This document shows positions 16,862 through 25,369 of a stretch of DNA of 64,000 bases, piece by piece. The stretch is from CBDIHH01 sp965279095 (lineage in GTDB: Bacteria; Pseudomonadota; Alphaproteobacteria; Caulobacterales; Caulobacteraceae). The notes under the pieces were generated by a model. The model searched no databases. It saw only the letters and a list, made by a program, of their open reading frames with translations, and had not been told where the DNA came from. The translations under genes were made by a program, and so were the position numbers. Each line of letters starts with the position of its first letter. Position 1 is the stretch's first letter. The stretch covers positions 1 to 64,000 of the forward strand of contig CBDIHH010000004.1 in the NCBI GenBank assembly GCA_965279095.1, given 5' to 3'.

Positions 16862-18019
16862 TCAGGCCTTGGCGCCGGCGTACATCACGCCCGGGCCGTA
16901 TTCGATCATCGCCGCGCGCTCGGCCTCGGTGACCAGGACGCCGGTGGTGGGCGTACCGTCGAAGTCGAGCCAGCGATGGTTCTCGAAGTCATACAGACGG
17001 CAGGTCTTCAGGGTCTCATGCAGGCGCTTGAAGCTGAAGGGTTCGGTGACCGCGGTCTCCGGGGCCAGCTCGTTGAGGCGCTTGGTGGCCGCGGTGAGGT
17101 GGTAGAAGGGCACCCGCGGATGCACGTGGTGCGCGGCGTGGTCATAGACGTTGTGCATCAGGTATTTGATCCAGCCGGGGAACTCGTAGGTCGTGCTCAG
17201 GGCCTCCTGGGCCAGGGACGCCTTCTTGTGCACCGGGCCGTCGAACCAGGGCAGCTTGCGGTGGGTGTGCTGGATGTAGACCGTGAACGAGAACAGGGTC
17301 ATCCACAGGTAGAAGGGCAACACGAAGCCCAGCAGCACGGCGGTGACCGAGCTGGTGTTGGAATAGAGCGGCGCCGCAACCAGGCCGCCGATGAACAGGG
17401 CGGCGAAGGTGGTGAGCAGGGCCAGGTGGGCCCAGGCCGAGGCGCGCATCTCTGCTGGCAGGCCCTTGTTGGGGATGAAGCGGACCGGCATCCACCGTTC
17501 GATCAGATAGTAGGGCGCGAAGCCCAGGCCATAGGACGACCGATACAGGCGGTGGAGCATCTGCCGGAACGGCGGCAGGGCGTCGAACTGCGCCTTGGAC
17601 AGGGGGACCCAGGAATCCAGGTGGTTCACGTTGGTCTGGATGTGGTGGAGGTTGTGGTGATCGTGGTTCCACAGCCGGTAGTTGTACAGACAGGGCATGA
17701 AGCAGATGATGCCCATGATGTCGTTGGCCCGGCGGGACGAGACCAGATTACCGTGGGCCGCGTCGTGACCCATGGTGCCGAGGTTGGCCAGCTTCAGGCC
17801 GGCGACCACGCTGCACAGGATCTTGGCCCACAGGGGCTCCAGAAACAGGACCCCGGCGATGGCGGCGCTGTAGAGGCCGATGTCGAGGATGAAATGCTTG
17901 ATGCCGAAGAAGGAGTTCGGCCGCGCATAGTCGGCCAGGGCCTTGCGCACGTCCTGGCGCTTCACCGCGCCGACGCCCTCAGCCAATTCGTCGTCCCAGA
18001 GGAGTCCAGAGCCGTCCAT
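16862..18019 (-). CDS. Membrane fatty acid desaturase
   Basis: This 385-residue integral membrane diiron desaturase has three histidine boxes: HDAAHG (residues 85-90), HDHHNLHH (119-126) and HAAHHVHP (near 305). They are separated by paired transmembrane helices as in the FA_desaturase family. It introduces double bonds into membrane acyl chains using oxygen, adjusting fluidity. The start at 18019 gives MDGSGLLWDDE. A ribosome site GGGCGGGGG lies inside a perfect inverted repeat GTTTACC/GGTAAAC abutting the start codon, so translation may be gated by that hairpin. It is monocistronic, ending at the shared terminator. Confidence 0.88.
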   Translation of the reverse strand: MDGSGLLWDDELAEGVGAVKRQDVRKALADYARPNSFFGIKHFILDIGLYSAAIAGVLFLEPLWAKILCSVVAGLKLANLGTMGHDAAHGNLVSSRRANDIMGIICFMPCLYNYRLWNHDHHNLHHIQTNVNHLDSWVPLSKAQFDALPPFRQMLHRLYRSSYGLGFAPYYLIERWMPVRFIPNKGLPAEMRASAWAHLALLTTFAALFIGGLVAAPLYSNTSSVTAVLLGFVLPFYLWMTLFSFTVYIQHTHRKLPWFDGPVHKKASLAQEALSTTYEFPGWIKYLMHNVYDHAAHHVHPRVPFYHLTAATKRLNELAPETAVTEPFSFKRLHETLKTCRLYDFENHRWLDFDGTPTTGVLVTEAERAAMIEYGPGVMYAGAKA

Positions 18020-18045
18020 GTTTACCCCCGCCCAAAATGGTAAAC
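18020..18045 (-). promoter_or_regulatory. Inverted repeat over the desaturase ribosome-binding site
   Basis: On the minus strand GTTTACC (18045-18039) and GGTAAAC (18026-18020) form a perfect 7-bp inverted repeat around a 12-base spacer containing GGGCGGG. The ATG follows directly. In RNA this would fold into a hairpin that hides the Shine-Dalgarno sequence. In DNA it could be an operator. Confidence 0.5.
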
Positions 18046-18137
18046 ACAACCCTAACAAGAAGGCGTTCGCCTGAAAAGTTACATTTATAGAGGTATGGTT
18101 AACGGCGGCCGGCGAAACGCCGCAGGCGCCAATCGCT

Positions 18138-18884
18138 CTAGTTGCAAACCTTGCTTTGGCCCATGTCGAGGTGCAGGTGGTTGGCGTGCGCCTGGTTGTA
18201 ATCGGGGCTGAGGGTGGCGGCGAAAACCCGGCAGGCGCCGTCGCGCACCCGGTGCAGGAACAGGCTCTTCAGGCCGGGGACCGGCCAGTCGGATTCCACC
18301 GAGATGACCCGGCCGTCCGCGAGCCGGAAGGCGGCGACGTCCAGGGCGTTGGCATAGGCGTGTTCGGACACCGGCGTGTCCTCGCGGCCGTAGCGGCGCC
18401 GACAGGCATAGCTGCCGTAGTGGTCGATGGCGGTCACCTTGGATCCGAACATCTGGATCGCCGCCGGCTGGAGCACCTGGCGGTCCCAAAGGGCGAAGGC
18501 CACCGCCTGCTCGCAGGTGAGCACCGCCCCCGTGGGCCTAAGGGGCGTGGCGCCGCCGTTGATGAAGATGGCGTCCTGCACCCGGCAGAAGTCGCCCTGG
18601 GTGGAGTCTGGCACGTCCTGGAACGTCACCCCGCCCTCGGTCAGCACGGCGCGGCAGGCCGCCCGCTCGGCCTGGGTCAGCTTGGGCCGGGTGGCCGCGC
18701 CGATGGGGTCCTTTAGCCGCAGGGGCTTCCACGGCAGGTGCTGCGGCGGCACGGCGACATCGGCGAACAGGAACAGCAGCCCCGCCAGCAGGCCCAGCAG
18801 CAGCAGGCCCGCCCCGCGGGCCGCCAGGGTCTGCCAGCGCTCAAGGCTGTCGTGATGGTCCGAGGACCTTTTCCGGTAAGCCAT
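18138..18884 (-). CDS. Extensin-like C-terminal domain protein, membrane-anchored
   Basis: This 248-residue protein has a short basic N-terminus, one transmembrane helix (about residues 24-45, GAGLLLLGLLAGLLFLFADVAV) and a periplasmic extensin-like C-terminal domain. Family hallmarks seen are CRAVLTEGGVTF, GGATPLRPTGAVLTCEQA, YGSYACRRRYG, SEHAYANALDVAAFRL and the terminal AHANHLHLDMG. The histidine-aspartate pattern (S-E-H and H-x-H-L-D) resembles D-Ala-D-Ala metallopeptidases, so a role in peptidoglycan trimming is likely but untested. It is an isolated gene on the minus strand, divergent from the Rieske oxygenase. Confidence 0.85.
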   Translation of the reverse strand: MAYRKRSSDHHDSLERWQTLAARGAGLLLLGLLAGLLFLFADVAVPPQHLPWKPLRLKDPIGAATRPKLTQAERAACRAVLTEGGVTFQDVPDSTQGDFCRVQDAIFINGGATPLRPTGAVLTCEQAVAFALWDRQVLQPAAIQMFGSKVTAIDHYGSYACRRRYGREDTPVSEHAYANALDVAAFRLADGRVISVESDWPVPGLKSLFLHRVRDGACRVFAATLSPDYNQAHANHLHLDMGQSKVCN

Positions 18885-18985
18885 GGCGCCAGACGGTTGC
18901 GGTGGGGGAGCGGGGTCAGCTAGGCGCCGGTCCGCCGCCTGTCTGCCTATTGCAACTTGGGGCCGGCCGACAAGGCGGATAAAGG

Positions 18986-20092
18986 ATGCAGATGCGCGAC
19001 GGCGACGCTTCCCCGGCCCCCCAACCCCCCGTTCGCTTCGGGCAGGGCTTCGTGCGCGACATCTGGTATTTCGCCGCCCTGTCGGCGGCCGTGAAGCCGG
19101 GGTCCCTGCAGCGGCTGGAGATCATGGACGAGCCCGTGCTGCTGGGCCGCGACCGGGCCGGCGGCGTGTTCGCCCTGCGTGACATCTGCCCGCACCGGGC
19201 CGCGCCCCTGTCAGCCGGCCGGCTGCAGACGGAGCCAAACGGCGCCGAGGCGGTGGAATGCCCCTACCATGGCTGGCGGTTCGCCACCGACGGGGCGTGC
19301 GTCGCGGTGCCGTCCCTGGCCGAGGGTCAGGATCTGGACATCGGGCGCATCCGCGTTCGCCGCTACCCGGTGGCCGAGAGCCAGGGGCTGGTGTGGATCT
19401 GGATGCCGTCCGATCCCCGCGGCGAGGGCGAGCCCGACCAGCCGCCTCCGCGCTTCGACGGCGCCGTGGGGGGCGCGCCGCGCCTGGTGGACCGCATGGA
19501 GTTCGCCGCCCATATCGACCATGCGGTGGTGGGGCTGATGGATCCCGCGCACGGCCCCTATGTCCACCAGCAGTGGTGGTGGCGGTCCAGGGCCAGCCAG
19601 CACGAGAAGGCCAAGCGCTTTGAGCCGCGCGAGGCAGGCTTCGCCATGGCCCGCCACGCCCCCTCGTCCAACAGCCGCGCCTACAAGATCCTGGGGGGCC
19701 AGCCGCAGACCGAGATCGTCTTCCGGCTGCCTGGCCTGCGTTGGGAGCACATCATCGTCGGCAAGCGTCAGGTTCTGGCCCTGACCTGCCTGACCCCGGT
19801 TACCGACAGCCGCACCCGCATCACCCAGGTGATGTGGACCGACCACCCGATCTTCCGTTTGCTGAAACCCGTCGTCCACGCCGCGGCGCGCGCCTTCCTG
19901 CGGCAGGACGGAGACATGGTCGACCTGCAGAACCAGGGCCTGCGCTACGACCCCAGCCTGCTGTGGATCGACGATGCCGACAGCCAGGCCAAATGGTACC
20001 AGGCGCTCAAGCGCGAATGGGCCGCGTCGCGCAGCGCCGGGCGCCCCTTCGTCAACCCCGTGACGGAAACCGTGCTGCGCTGGCGCAGCTAG
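18986..20092 (+). CDS. Rieske 2Fe-2S aromatic ring-hydroxylating oxygenase, alpha subunit
   Basis: In this 368-residue protein the Rieske cluster ligands C68-x-H70 (CPHRAAPL) and C92-x2-H95 (CPYHGW) lie in the N-terminal third. The mononuclear iron site follows as D186-x2-H189-x4-H194 (DPAHGPYVH). Such single-component terminal oxygenases (vanillate demethylase or phthalate dioxygenase type) take electrons from a separate reductase, which is not encoded nearby. Starts at 18986 or 18992 are both possible; AAAGG is better spaced for 18992. The convergent TetR gene 20 bases downstream may regulate it or an unlinked gene. The substrate cannot be inferred. Confidence 0.88.
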   Translation: MQMRDGDASPAPQPPVRFGQGFVRDIWYFAALSAAVKPGSLQRLEIMDEPVLLGRDRAGGVFALRDICPHRAAPLSAGRLQTEPNGAEAVECPYHGWRFATDGACVAVPSLAEGQDLDIGRIRVRRYPVAESQGLVWIWMPSDPRGEGEPDQPPPRFDGAVGGAPRLVDRMEFAAHIDHAVVGLMDPAHGPYVHQQWWWRSRASQHEKAKRFEPREAGFAMARHAPSSNSRAYKILGGQPQTEIVFRLPGLRWEHIIVGKRQVLALTCLTPVTDSRTRITQVMWTDHPIFRLLKPVVHAAARAFLRQDGDMVDLQNQGLRYDPSLLWIDDADSQAKWYQALKREWAASRSAGRPFVNPVTETVLRWRS

Positions 20093-20112
20093 CCCGTGCC
20101 GCCCAGGGGGCC

Positions 20113-20775
20113 TTAATCAGGCGCCGTATCGGTCCGCAATCCCTCGATGATCACGCTGATCTGGTCCGCCAGCCGGGCGTTGAGCTGGTCGACGCCCCAG
20201 TCGCCGAACAGGGCGCGGCGGTAGTTGGAGATGTAGGAGTCCCAGATCATCTCCGCGACCAGGCGCGCATCGACACCCGCTCTCAGCTCGCCACGCTTCA
20301 CCGCCCGGTCGATCATGTCGGCGGTATAGGCGATGACCTTGCGGCACTGGGGCCGCTCTCCGAACTCGCCTTCCAGGCCGGACGTCCAGGACAGGCTGGT
20401 GGCGGCCTGCAACAGGGGCAGCTGGCCGATGTGCACGGCGTAGCCGATGGCGTAGAACTCACGCAGGCCCGCGTCCAGCGGCCCGGGATGGCGAACGGCG
20501 CTCTCGATGATGGCCATGTGGGCCTCGAGGTCGCCCTGCAGCACCGCGTGGAACAGGTCGTGCTTGTCGGTGAAGTTGGCGAACACGGCGCCGGTGGACA
20601 TGCCCGCCTCGGCGGCGATGTCGCGGATGGTCGCGCCCTCATAGCCACGGCTGATGAACAGGCGCTTGGCGGCCTGCAGGACCCGTTCACGGGTCTCAAG
20701 CTTGGCCTGAGCCCGACGAGTCAACGGTCTATCTCCGGTCTCCGGGGTTCGGAGCCGCGTGGGGATCTGATTCAT
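20113..20775 (-). CDS. TetR/AcrR family transcriptional regulator
   Basis: This 220-residue regulator has an N-terminal TetR helix-turn-helix (about residues 28-72). The segment AAKRLFISRGYEGATIRDIAAEAGMSTGAVFANFTDK is split by the recognition helix GAVFANF. A ligand-binding all-helical C-terminal domain follows, with WTSGLEGEFGERPQC and ISVIIEGLRTDT. TetR proteins usually repress their own or a neighbouring gene until a small molecule binds. The 230-bp gap upstream holds GACCG...CGGTC half sites (near 20870-20897) that could be an operator, but the match is weak. It is convergent with the Rieske gene and divergent from the HIG1 gene. Confidence 0.88.
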   Translation of the reverse strand: MNQIPTRLRTPETGDRPLTRRAQAKLETRERVLQAAKRLFISRGYEGATIRDIAAEAGMSTGAVFANFTDKHDLFHAVLQGDLEAHMAIIESAVRHPGPLDAGLREFYAIGYAVHIGQLPLLQAATSLSWTSGLEGEFGERPQCRKVIAYTADMIDRAVKRGELRAGVDARLVAEMIWDSYISNYRRALFGDWGVDQLNARLADQISVIIEGLRTDTAPD

Positions 20776-21006
20776 GGTCTCATTTTCTGGCGAAGCTGGG
20801 CCCGGAGGGCGGCGCCGGACCCCAGGTCCAGTCCGCAGTGCGCCAACTTGCTGTGTTCGTTCGGTTTAAATGCGACCGCGACTCAATCAGAGGTCGGTCT
20901 ATCGGTTAGTTAGCCATCGAAGCCGGCGTTTCAAGGGGGCTGCGCGCTAGGGTCGCAGCCCAAGCCGCGTTGGCGCGCCTTGGGCTACGGGTCTACAAGT
21001 CTGATC

Positions 21007-21210
21007 ATGCAGACTCTGTTCCATATCCTCGTGCCCCTCTCCCTGGCCGCGGTGCTGATCACCCTCGGCTTCGGCATCTTCGCCCTGTTCCGGGGGGGCG
21101 ATTTCGGGCGGTCCTACTCCAACAAGCTGATGCGCCTGCGGGTGCTGCTCCAGTTCATCGCCATCGTCGTGCTGATGGCCGCCTTCTGGTGGAAGGGGCG
21201 AGGGGGCTGA
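21007..21210 (+). CDS. HIG1-domain/twin-transmembrane protein
   Basis: This is a 67-residue protein with two hydrophobic helices (LFHILVPLSLAAVLITLGFGIFAL and VLLQFIAIVVLMAAFWW) joined by the basic loop GGDFGRSYSNKLMRLR. That is the HIG1 (hypoxia-induced) layout, whose mitochondrial members associate with respiratory complexes III and IV. The start is set at the ATG at 21007 by comparison with the family; no clear ribosome site is seen. The stop is 4 bases before the cobalamin adenosyltransferase start, an arrangement common in Alphaproteobacteria, so the two are co-transcribed. Confidence 0.8.
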   Translation: MQTLFHILVPLSLAAVLITLGFGIFALFRGGDFGRSYSNKLMRLRVLLQFIAIVVLMAAFWWKGRGG

Positions 21211-21214
21211 GGGC

Positions 21215-21802
21215 ATGGTGGTTCTGAACAAGATCTACACCCGCACCGGCGACGGGGGCGACACCCGCCTGGTCACCGGAGACCTGGTGCGCAAGACCCA
21301 TGCGCGGGTCGAGGCCTACGGCGCGGTGGACGAGACCAATGCCTGCCTGGGGCTGGTGCGCCTGCACACGGCGGACGACGCCGTCCTGGACCCTATGCTC
21401 GCGCGGATCCAGAACGACCTGTTCGACCTCGGCGCCGACCTGGCGACACCCCCCGCTGACGCGCCCCTGCCCTTCGAGCCCCTTCGGGTGCTGCCGGGCC
21501 AGGTCGATCGCCTCGAGCGCGAGATCGACCGGCTCAACGCCGACCTTGCGCCCCTGACCAGCTTCGTCCTTCCGGCCGGCTCGGCGGCGGCCGCGGCCCT
21601 GCACCTGGCCCGCACCGTGTGCCGCCGCGCCGAGCGCTGCGCCGTGGCCCTGGCCGATCAGCCCGGGGAGGGCGTCGGGGACGCCGCGCTGAAGTATTTG
21701 AACAGACTGTCCGACCTGCTGTTCGTGGCCTCGCGCTACGCCAATGCTCAGGGCGCGGGGGACGTGCTCTGGACGCCGGGGGCGACCCGCGACGCCGGCT
21801 GA
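21215..21802 (+). CDS. Cob(I)alamin adenosyltransferase, PduO type
   Basis: This 195-residue enzyme transfers the adenosyl group of ATP to cob(I)alamin to make coenzyme B12. The N-terminal ATP-binding motif YTRTGDGGDTRL (residues 8-19), the KTHARVEAYGAVDETNA segment, and the helix RTVCRRAERCAVAL with the key R-x2-ER are all present. The C-terminus has LKYLNRLSDLLFVASRYAN, typical of the family. The ATG at 21215 follows a GGGG purine tract. Its 3' end overlaps the convergent small gene 21748-22017 by 55 bases. Confidence 0.92.
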   Translation: MVVLNKIYTRTGDGGDTRLVTGDLVRKTHARVEAYGAVDETNACLGLVRLHTADDAVLDPMLARIQNDLFDLGADLATPPADAPLPFEPLRVLPGQVDRLEREIDRLNADLAPLTSFVLPAGSAAAAALHLARTVCRRAERCAVALADQPGEGVGDAALKYLNRLSDLLFVASRYANAQGAGDVLWTPGATRDAG

Positions 21803-22017
21803 GGCGCCGCCTTGGGCGCTCCGTTGGGGCGGCCGGTGAGCTTGGAGATCGAGATCGGCGTGGCGCAGACCCTCGCCTGGGGATCCCACCAGTTGCCGCG
21901 CGCCTCGCAGCGATCCCGCGGCCAGACGTAGAAGATCTGCAGCGCCCAGATGAAGCAGCAGGCGACGGCGAAGATGCCGACGAAGATCAGTTTCAGGCGC
22001 GGGATCGAGGTCTTCAT
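21748..22017 (-). CDS. Small membrane-anchored hypothetical protein
   Basis: This 89-residue protein has a basic N-terminus (MKTSIPRLK), one membrane helix (LIFVGIFAVACCFIWALQIFYV) and a short exported domain with two cysteines (RCEARGNWWDPQARVC) that could form a disulfide. A Pro/Ala-rich tail follows. The pattern C-x3-G-x-WWD-x4-C recurs in Caulobacterales genomes as an uncharacterised protein. The tail overlaps the adenosyltransferase gene end to end by 55 bases, which is unusual and suggests either a late stop here or a compact locus. Confidence 0.7.
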   Translation of the reverse strand: MKTSIPRLKLIFVGIFAVACCFIWALQIFYVWPRDRCEARGNWWDPQARVCATPISISKLTGRPNGAPKAAPQPASRVAPGVQSTSPAP

Positions 22018-22066
22018 ATGCTGTCTATGGGAGCGCGGGCCGCCCCGTGCAAGCGCTCCCGGGCGA

Positions 22067-24304
22067 TCAGGCCTCGGCGCGTCGCCGCAGGGTCGAGGCC
22101 ACCCGTGACAGGAGCTCCGCCGGCTCGAAGGGCTTTTGCAGGATCGGCTGGGCCCCGAGTTCGTCGAGCACCGCCTGATGCTCCAGATAGCCGGTCATGA
22201 TCAGCAGCGGTGTCTCCGGACGCTGCTCGCGGACGATCCGCGCCACCTCGGCGCCGGTCATGCCGGGCATGGCGTAGTCCAGCACCATCAGGTCCACCGG
22301 CCCGGCCATCAGCGCCTCCAGCCCCGCGACCCCGTCCGCCTCGGTGCGCACCGTGCAGCCGGATTCCGTCAGCAGGTCGGCCACGAAGCGACGCACGTCG
22401 TCATCGTCATCCACCACCAGGACGCGGGCCCCGGCCACCGCCGCCTGCTGGGCGCCGAGGCCGGGGGCGCGGGGCGGCGTCTCCTGCGCCGGCTCGCGGC
22501 TGACGGGCAGGTAGAGGGACACCGTGCAGCCGCTGCCTTCAGGGCAGTCGATGCGCACCCCGCCGCCCAGCTGCTTGGCCAGCCCCAGCACCTGGCTGAG
22601 TCCCAGGCCCGATCCCTTGCCGGCGGTCTTGGTGGTGTAGAAGGGCTCGAAGGCGCGGGCGGCGACCTCGGGCTTCATGCCCGGGCCGGTGTCGGCGACG
22701 CTGATGCAGACATAGCGCCCCGGGCCCGGTTCGCTGTCGGTCCGCGGCTGTCCAAGGGAGGCCAGCGAAGTGGACAGGGTCAGTTCCCCGCCCCCCGGCA
22801 TGGCGTCGCGGGCGTTGAGCGCCAGGTTCAACAGGGCCAGCTCCAATTGCGCCGGGTCCGCATAGGCCGCCGGCAGCACCGCTTCCAGGTGCGAGGCCAC
22901 CTTGACCGTGCCGCCCAGGGTGCTGGCGAACAGGCCGCTCATGCGGGTGATGGCGGCGTTGACGTCGACGGGCTGGGTTTCCAGCTGCTGGCGGCGGGAG
23001 AAGGCCATCAGCTGCTCGATCAGCCGGGCGCCCCGGCGGGCGGCCTGCAGGGCGTTGTCGATCAACTGCCGGGCGCGCTCGTCCTCCACCCGGCGGCTGG
23101 CCAGGGTCAGGCTGCCGAGGATGGCGGTGAGCAGGTTGTTGAAGTCGTGGGCGACCCCGCCGGTGAGCTGGCCGATGCCCTCCATGCGCTGTGACTGGCG
23201 GAGGGCTTCCTCGGCGTGGTGCTTGGCGGTGACGTCGTGGAACGTCAGCACGCCCTGCACGATGCGGCCGTCGGCGTCGCGCACCGGGGCGGCGGTCTGC
23301 TCGAAGGTCGTGGTGAAGCCGTCCCCGCGGACGATGGTGCGCAACTCGGCCTCGGTTCGCTGGCCCAGCTTCACGGCGCGGAACAGCGGGTCTGATTCCG
23401 CCGGCTGGGGCGAGCCGTCGATGTTCCAGGTCCAGACCGGCCCCGTGGGTCCCGGGCCGCCGATGAGATGCTCGGCCTCGGGATTGACGTAGCGCAGCTC
23501 GCCGGAGGGGGCGTCGCAGACGATGATGCCGATGGGCATCTGCTCGAGCAGGGCGCGCAGCTGGGCCTCGCTGCGCTTGGCCTCGACCGCGGCGACCGCT
23601 TCGAAGCGCCGGTCGAACAGGGCGGCCACGGAGGCCAGGAACAGGACGAACAGGGTGCCCCCGGCCACCGCGGCGGCGAGGCCGATGGCGCCCAGGCCAG
23701 TGGCGATGTCCCCGTCCACCCCCGGCAGCAGCCGCACCGAGATGATGGCCGCATAGTGCATGGCCACGATGGTCAGCCCCATGGCCACCGAGGCCGTCAG
23801 CCGCCAGTTGCGCGAACCGCCCCGGCGCATGGCCGCCAGGGCCGCCGTGGAGGCGATCACGGCGACCACGAAGGCGATCGCCACCTGCTCCGGGCGATAG
23901 GCGAACACCGCCGAGCTGCGCAGGGACGACAGCCCGACATACTGCATGACGCCGATGCCGATCCCCATCACCAGGCCCGCGCCCACGATCTGGCTCATGC
24001 TGGCCCGACCGCGGCCGGCTGTCGCGAAGCCGAATCCGGTGGAGGCGATGGCCAGGGCCAGGGAGAGGGCCGTCAGGGACGGGTCGTAGCGCACCGGGGC
24101 GCTGGCCTCGAAGCCGAGAATGGCGATGAAATGCATGGCCCAGAGCGACAGGCCCATGGCCACCGAGGCGGCGGTCAGCCAGGCGGCCCTGGGTCTGCCG
24201 ACCCAGGCCTTGACCCGCAGGAACAGGTCCAGGGCGGTCCACGATCCCAGTATGGCCACGATGGTCGCCAACAGGACGTAGAGCGGATGGTGGATCAGGT
24301 GCAT
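22067..24304 (-). CDS. MHYT-domain hybrid sensor histidine kinase
   Basis: This is a 745-residue protein. An N-terminal seven-helix MHYT sensor (residues 1-232) has motifs MHF (57-59), MQY (120-122) and MHY (182-184). A PAS domain (about 244-365), an HisKA domain with H386 in VAHDFNNLL, a HATPase domain (SGLGLSQVLG region) and a C-terminal receiver (VLVVDDDDDVRRF, acceptor aspartate in LMVLDYAMPG) follow. MHYT domains are thought to sense gases such as oxygen, CO or NO through copper bound by Met and His. The second motif has lost its histidine (MQY), which may alter metal binding. The start ATG 24304 places the first helix correctly. No cognate regulator is adjacent. Confidence 0.9.
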   Translation of the reverse strand: MHLIHHPLYVLLATIVAILGSWTALDLFLRVKAWVGRPRAAWLTAASVAMGLSLWAMHFIAILGFEASAPVRYDPSLTALSLALAIASTGFGFATAGRGRASMSQIVGAGLVMGIGIGVMQYVGLSSLRSSAVFAYRPEQVAIAFVVAVIASTAALAAMRRGGSRNWRLTASVAMGLTIVAMHYAAIISVRLLPGVDGDIATGLGAIGLAAAVAGGTLFVLFLASVAALFDRRFEAVAAVEAKRSEAQLRALLEQMPIGIIVCDAPSGELRYVNPEAEHLIGGPGPTGPVWTWNIDGSPQPAESDPLFRAVKLGQRTEAELRTIVRGDGFTTTFEQTAAPVRDADGRIVQGVLTFHDVTAKHHAEEALRQSQRMEGIGQLTGGVAHDFNNLLTAILGSLTLASRRVEDERARQLIDNALQAARRGARLIEQLMAFSRRQQLETQPVDVNAAITRMSGLFASTLGGTVKVASHLEAVLPAAYADPAQLELALLNLALNARDAMPGGGELTLSTSLASLGQPRTDSEPGPGRYVCISVADTGPGMKPEVAARAFEPFYTTKTAGKGSGLGLSQVLGLAKQLGGGVRIDCPEGSGCTVSLYLPVSREPAQETPPRAPGLGAQQAAVAGARVLVVDDDDDVRRFVADLLTESGCTVRTEADGVAGLEALMAGPVDLMVLDYAMPGMTGAEVARIVREQRPETPLLIMTGYLEHQAVLDELGAQPILQKPFEPAELLSRVASTLRRRAEA

Positions 24305-24481
24305 CGCTCGCCCGGATTGTAACGACGGTCTTTGTAAAGACCTCTGACCCAAGCGCCATCGGGAATCTTGTCGCCCCCCCGGTTCTTGCGCTGCAATGCA
24401 GCGAAGCCCTTCCCCCGCCCCGGCCTTTCCGTGCTAAACAGGCGGCCCTGGCGGCGGGATCCGCCCTGGTCGAGGTTTGGC

Positions 24482-25360
24482 ATGGCAGACATTAAGACGG
24501 TGGGCGTCATCGGCGCCGGGCAGATGGGCGTCGGCATCGTCCAGGTCTGCGCCGTCGCGGGCTACGACGTGCTGCTCCACGACATATCGGGCGACCGGAT
24601 CAGCGCCGGGATCGAGACCCTCCGCCGCAATCTGTCCCGTCAGGTGGACAAGTCGATCATCGATCAGGCGACCATGGACGCGGCCCTGGCGCGGGTCTCC
24701 CCCGCCCCGGACCTCGCCGCCCTCGGCCAGGCGGACATCGCCATCGAGGCCGCCACCGAGAACGAGGCGATCAAGAAGGACATCTTTCGCGCCCTCGATC
24801 CGCATCTGAAGCCCGACTGCCTGCTGGCGTCCAATACCTCATCGATCTCGATCACGCGCCTGGCGTCGGTCACGGGTCGGCCGGAACGGTTCATCGGCCT
24901 GCACTTCATGAATCCCGTGGCCAAGATGAAGCTGGTGGAGATCATCCGCGGCATCGCCACCGGCGCGGACACCTATGAGACCGCGGTGCGCTTCGCCCAA
25001 TCCCTGGGCAAGAACACCTCCAACGCCGAGGACTTCCCCGCCTTCATCGTCAACCGAATCCTGGCGCCGATGATCAACGAGGCGGTCTACACCCTCTATG
25101 AGGGGGTCGGCACGGTGGACTCCATCGACACCGCCATGCGCCTGGGGGCCAACCATCCCATGGGGCCGCTGGAACTGGGCGACTTCATCGGCCTCGACAC
25201 GGTCCTGGCGATCATGAACGTGCTGCACGAGGGCCTGGCGGACTCCAAGTATCGGCCCTGTCCGCTGCTGGTGAAATATGTCGAGGCGGGCTGGCTGGGC
25301 AAGAAGTCCGGGCGCGGCTTCTACGACTACCGCGGCGAGACGCCGGTCCCCACCCGCTAG
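24482..25360 (+). CDS. hbd: 3-hydroxybutyryl-CoA dehydrogenase
   Basis: This 292-residue NAD-dependent enzyme interconverts acetoacetyl-CoA and 3-hydroxybutyryl-CoA in butyrate, PHB or fatty-acid metabolism. The Rossmann motif VGVIGAGQMGVGI (residues 7-19), the TSSISITRLA segment, catalytic HFMNPVAKMKLVEII and the C-terminal KYVEAGWLGKKSGRGFYDY are all family hallmarks, and the length is standard for the single-domain form. The start at 24482 gives MADIKTVGVIGAGQ. It is followed after 9 bases by an alpha/beta hydrolase, which is probably co-transcribed. The usual etfBA neighbours are absent. Confidence 0.92.
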   Translation: MADIKTVGVIGAGQMGVGIVQVCAVAGYDVLLHDISGDRISAGIETLRRNLSRQVDKSIIDQATMDAALARVSPAPDLAALGQADIAIEAATENEAIKKDIFRALDPHLKPDCLLASNTSSISITRLASVTGRPERFIGLHFMNPVAKMKLVEIIRGIATGADTYETAVRFAQSLGKNTSNAEDFPAFIVNRILAPMINEAVYTLYEGVGTVDSIDTAMRLGANHPMGPLELGDFIGLDTVLAIMNVLHEGLADSKYRPCPLLVKYVEAGWLGKKSGRGFYDYRGETPVPTR

Positions 25361-25369
25361 GCGGCCCCG

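Noticed and set aside
16862..18019. Carotenoid or sphingolipid hydroxylase instead of acyl desaturase
   Set aside because: Histidine box spacing and the long helices fit the acyl-lipid desaturase group; no pigment or sphingolipid genes are nearby.
20860..20900. TetR operator between tetR and the HIG1 gene
   Set aside because: GACCG and CGGTC half sites are present but the inner bases do not pair and spacing is long, so the call would be a guess.
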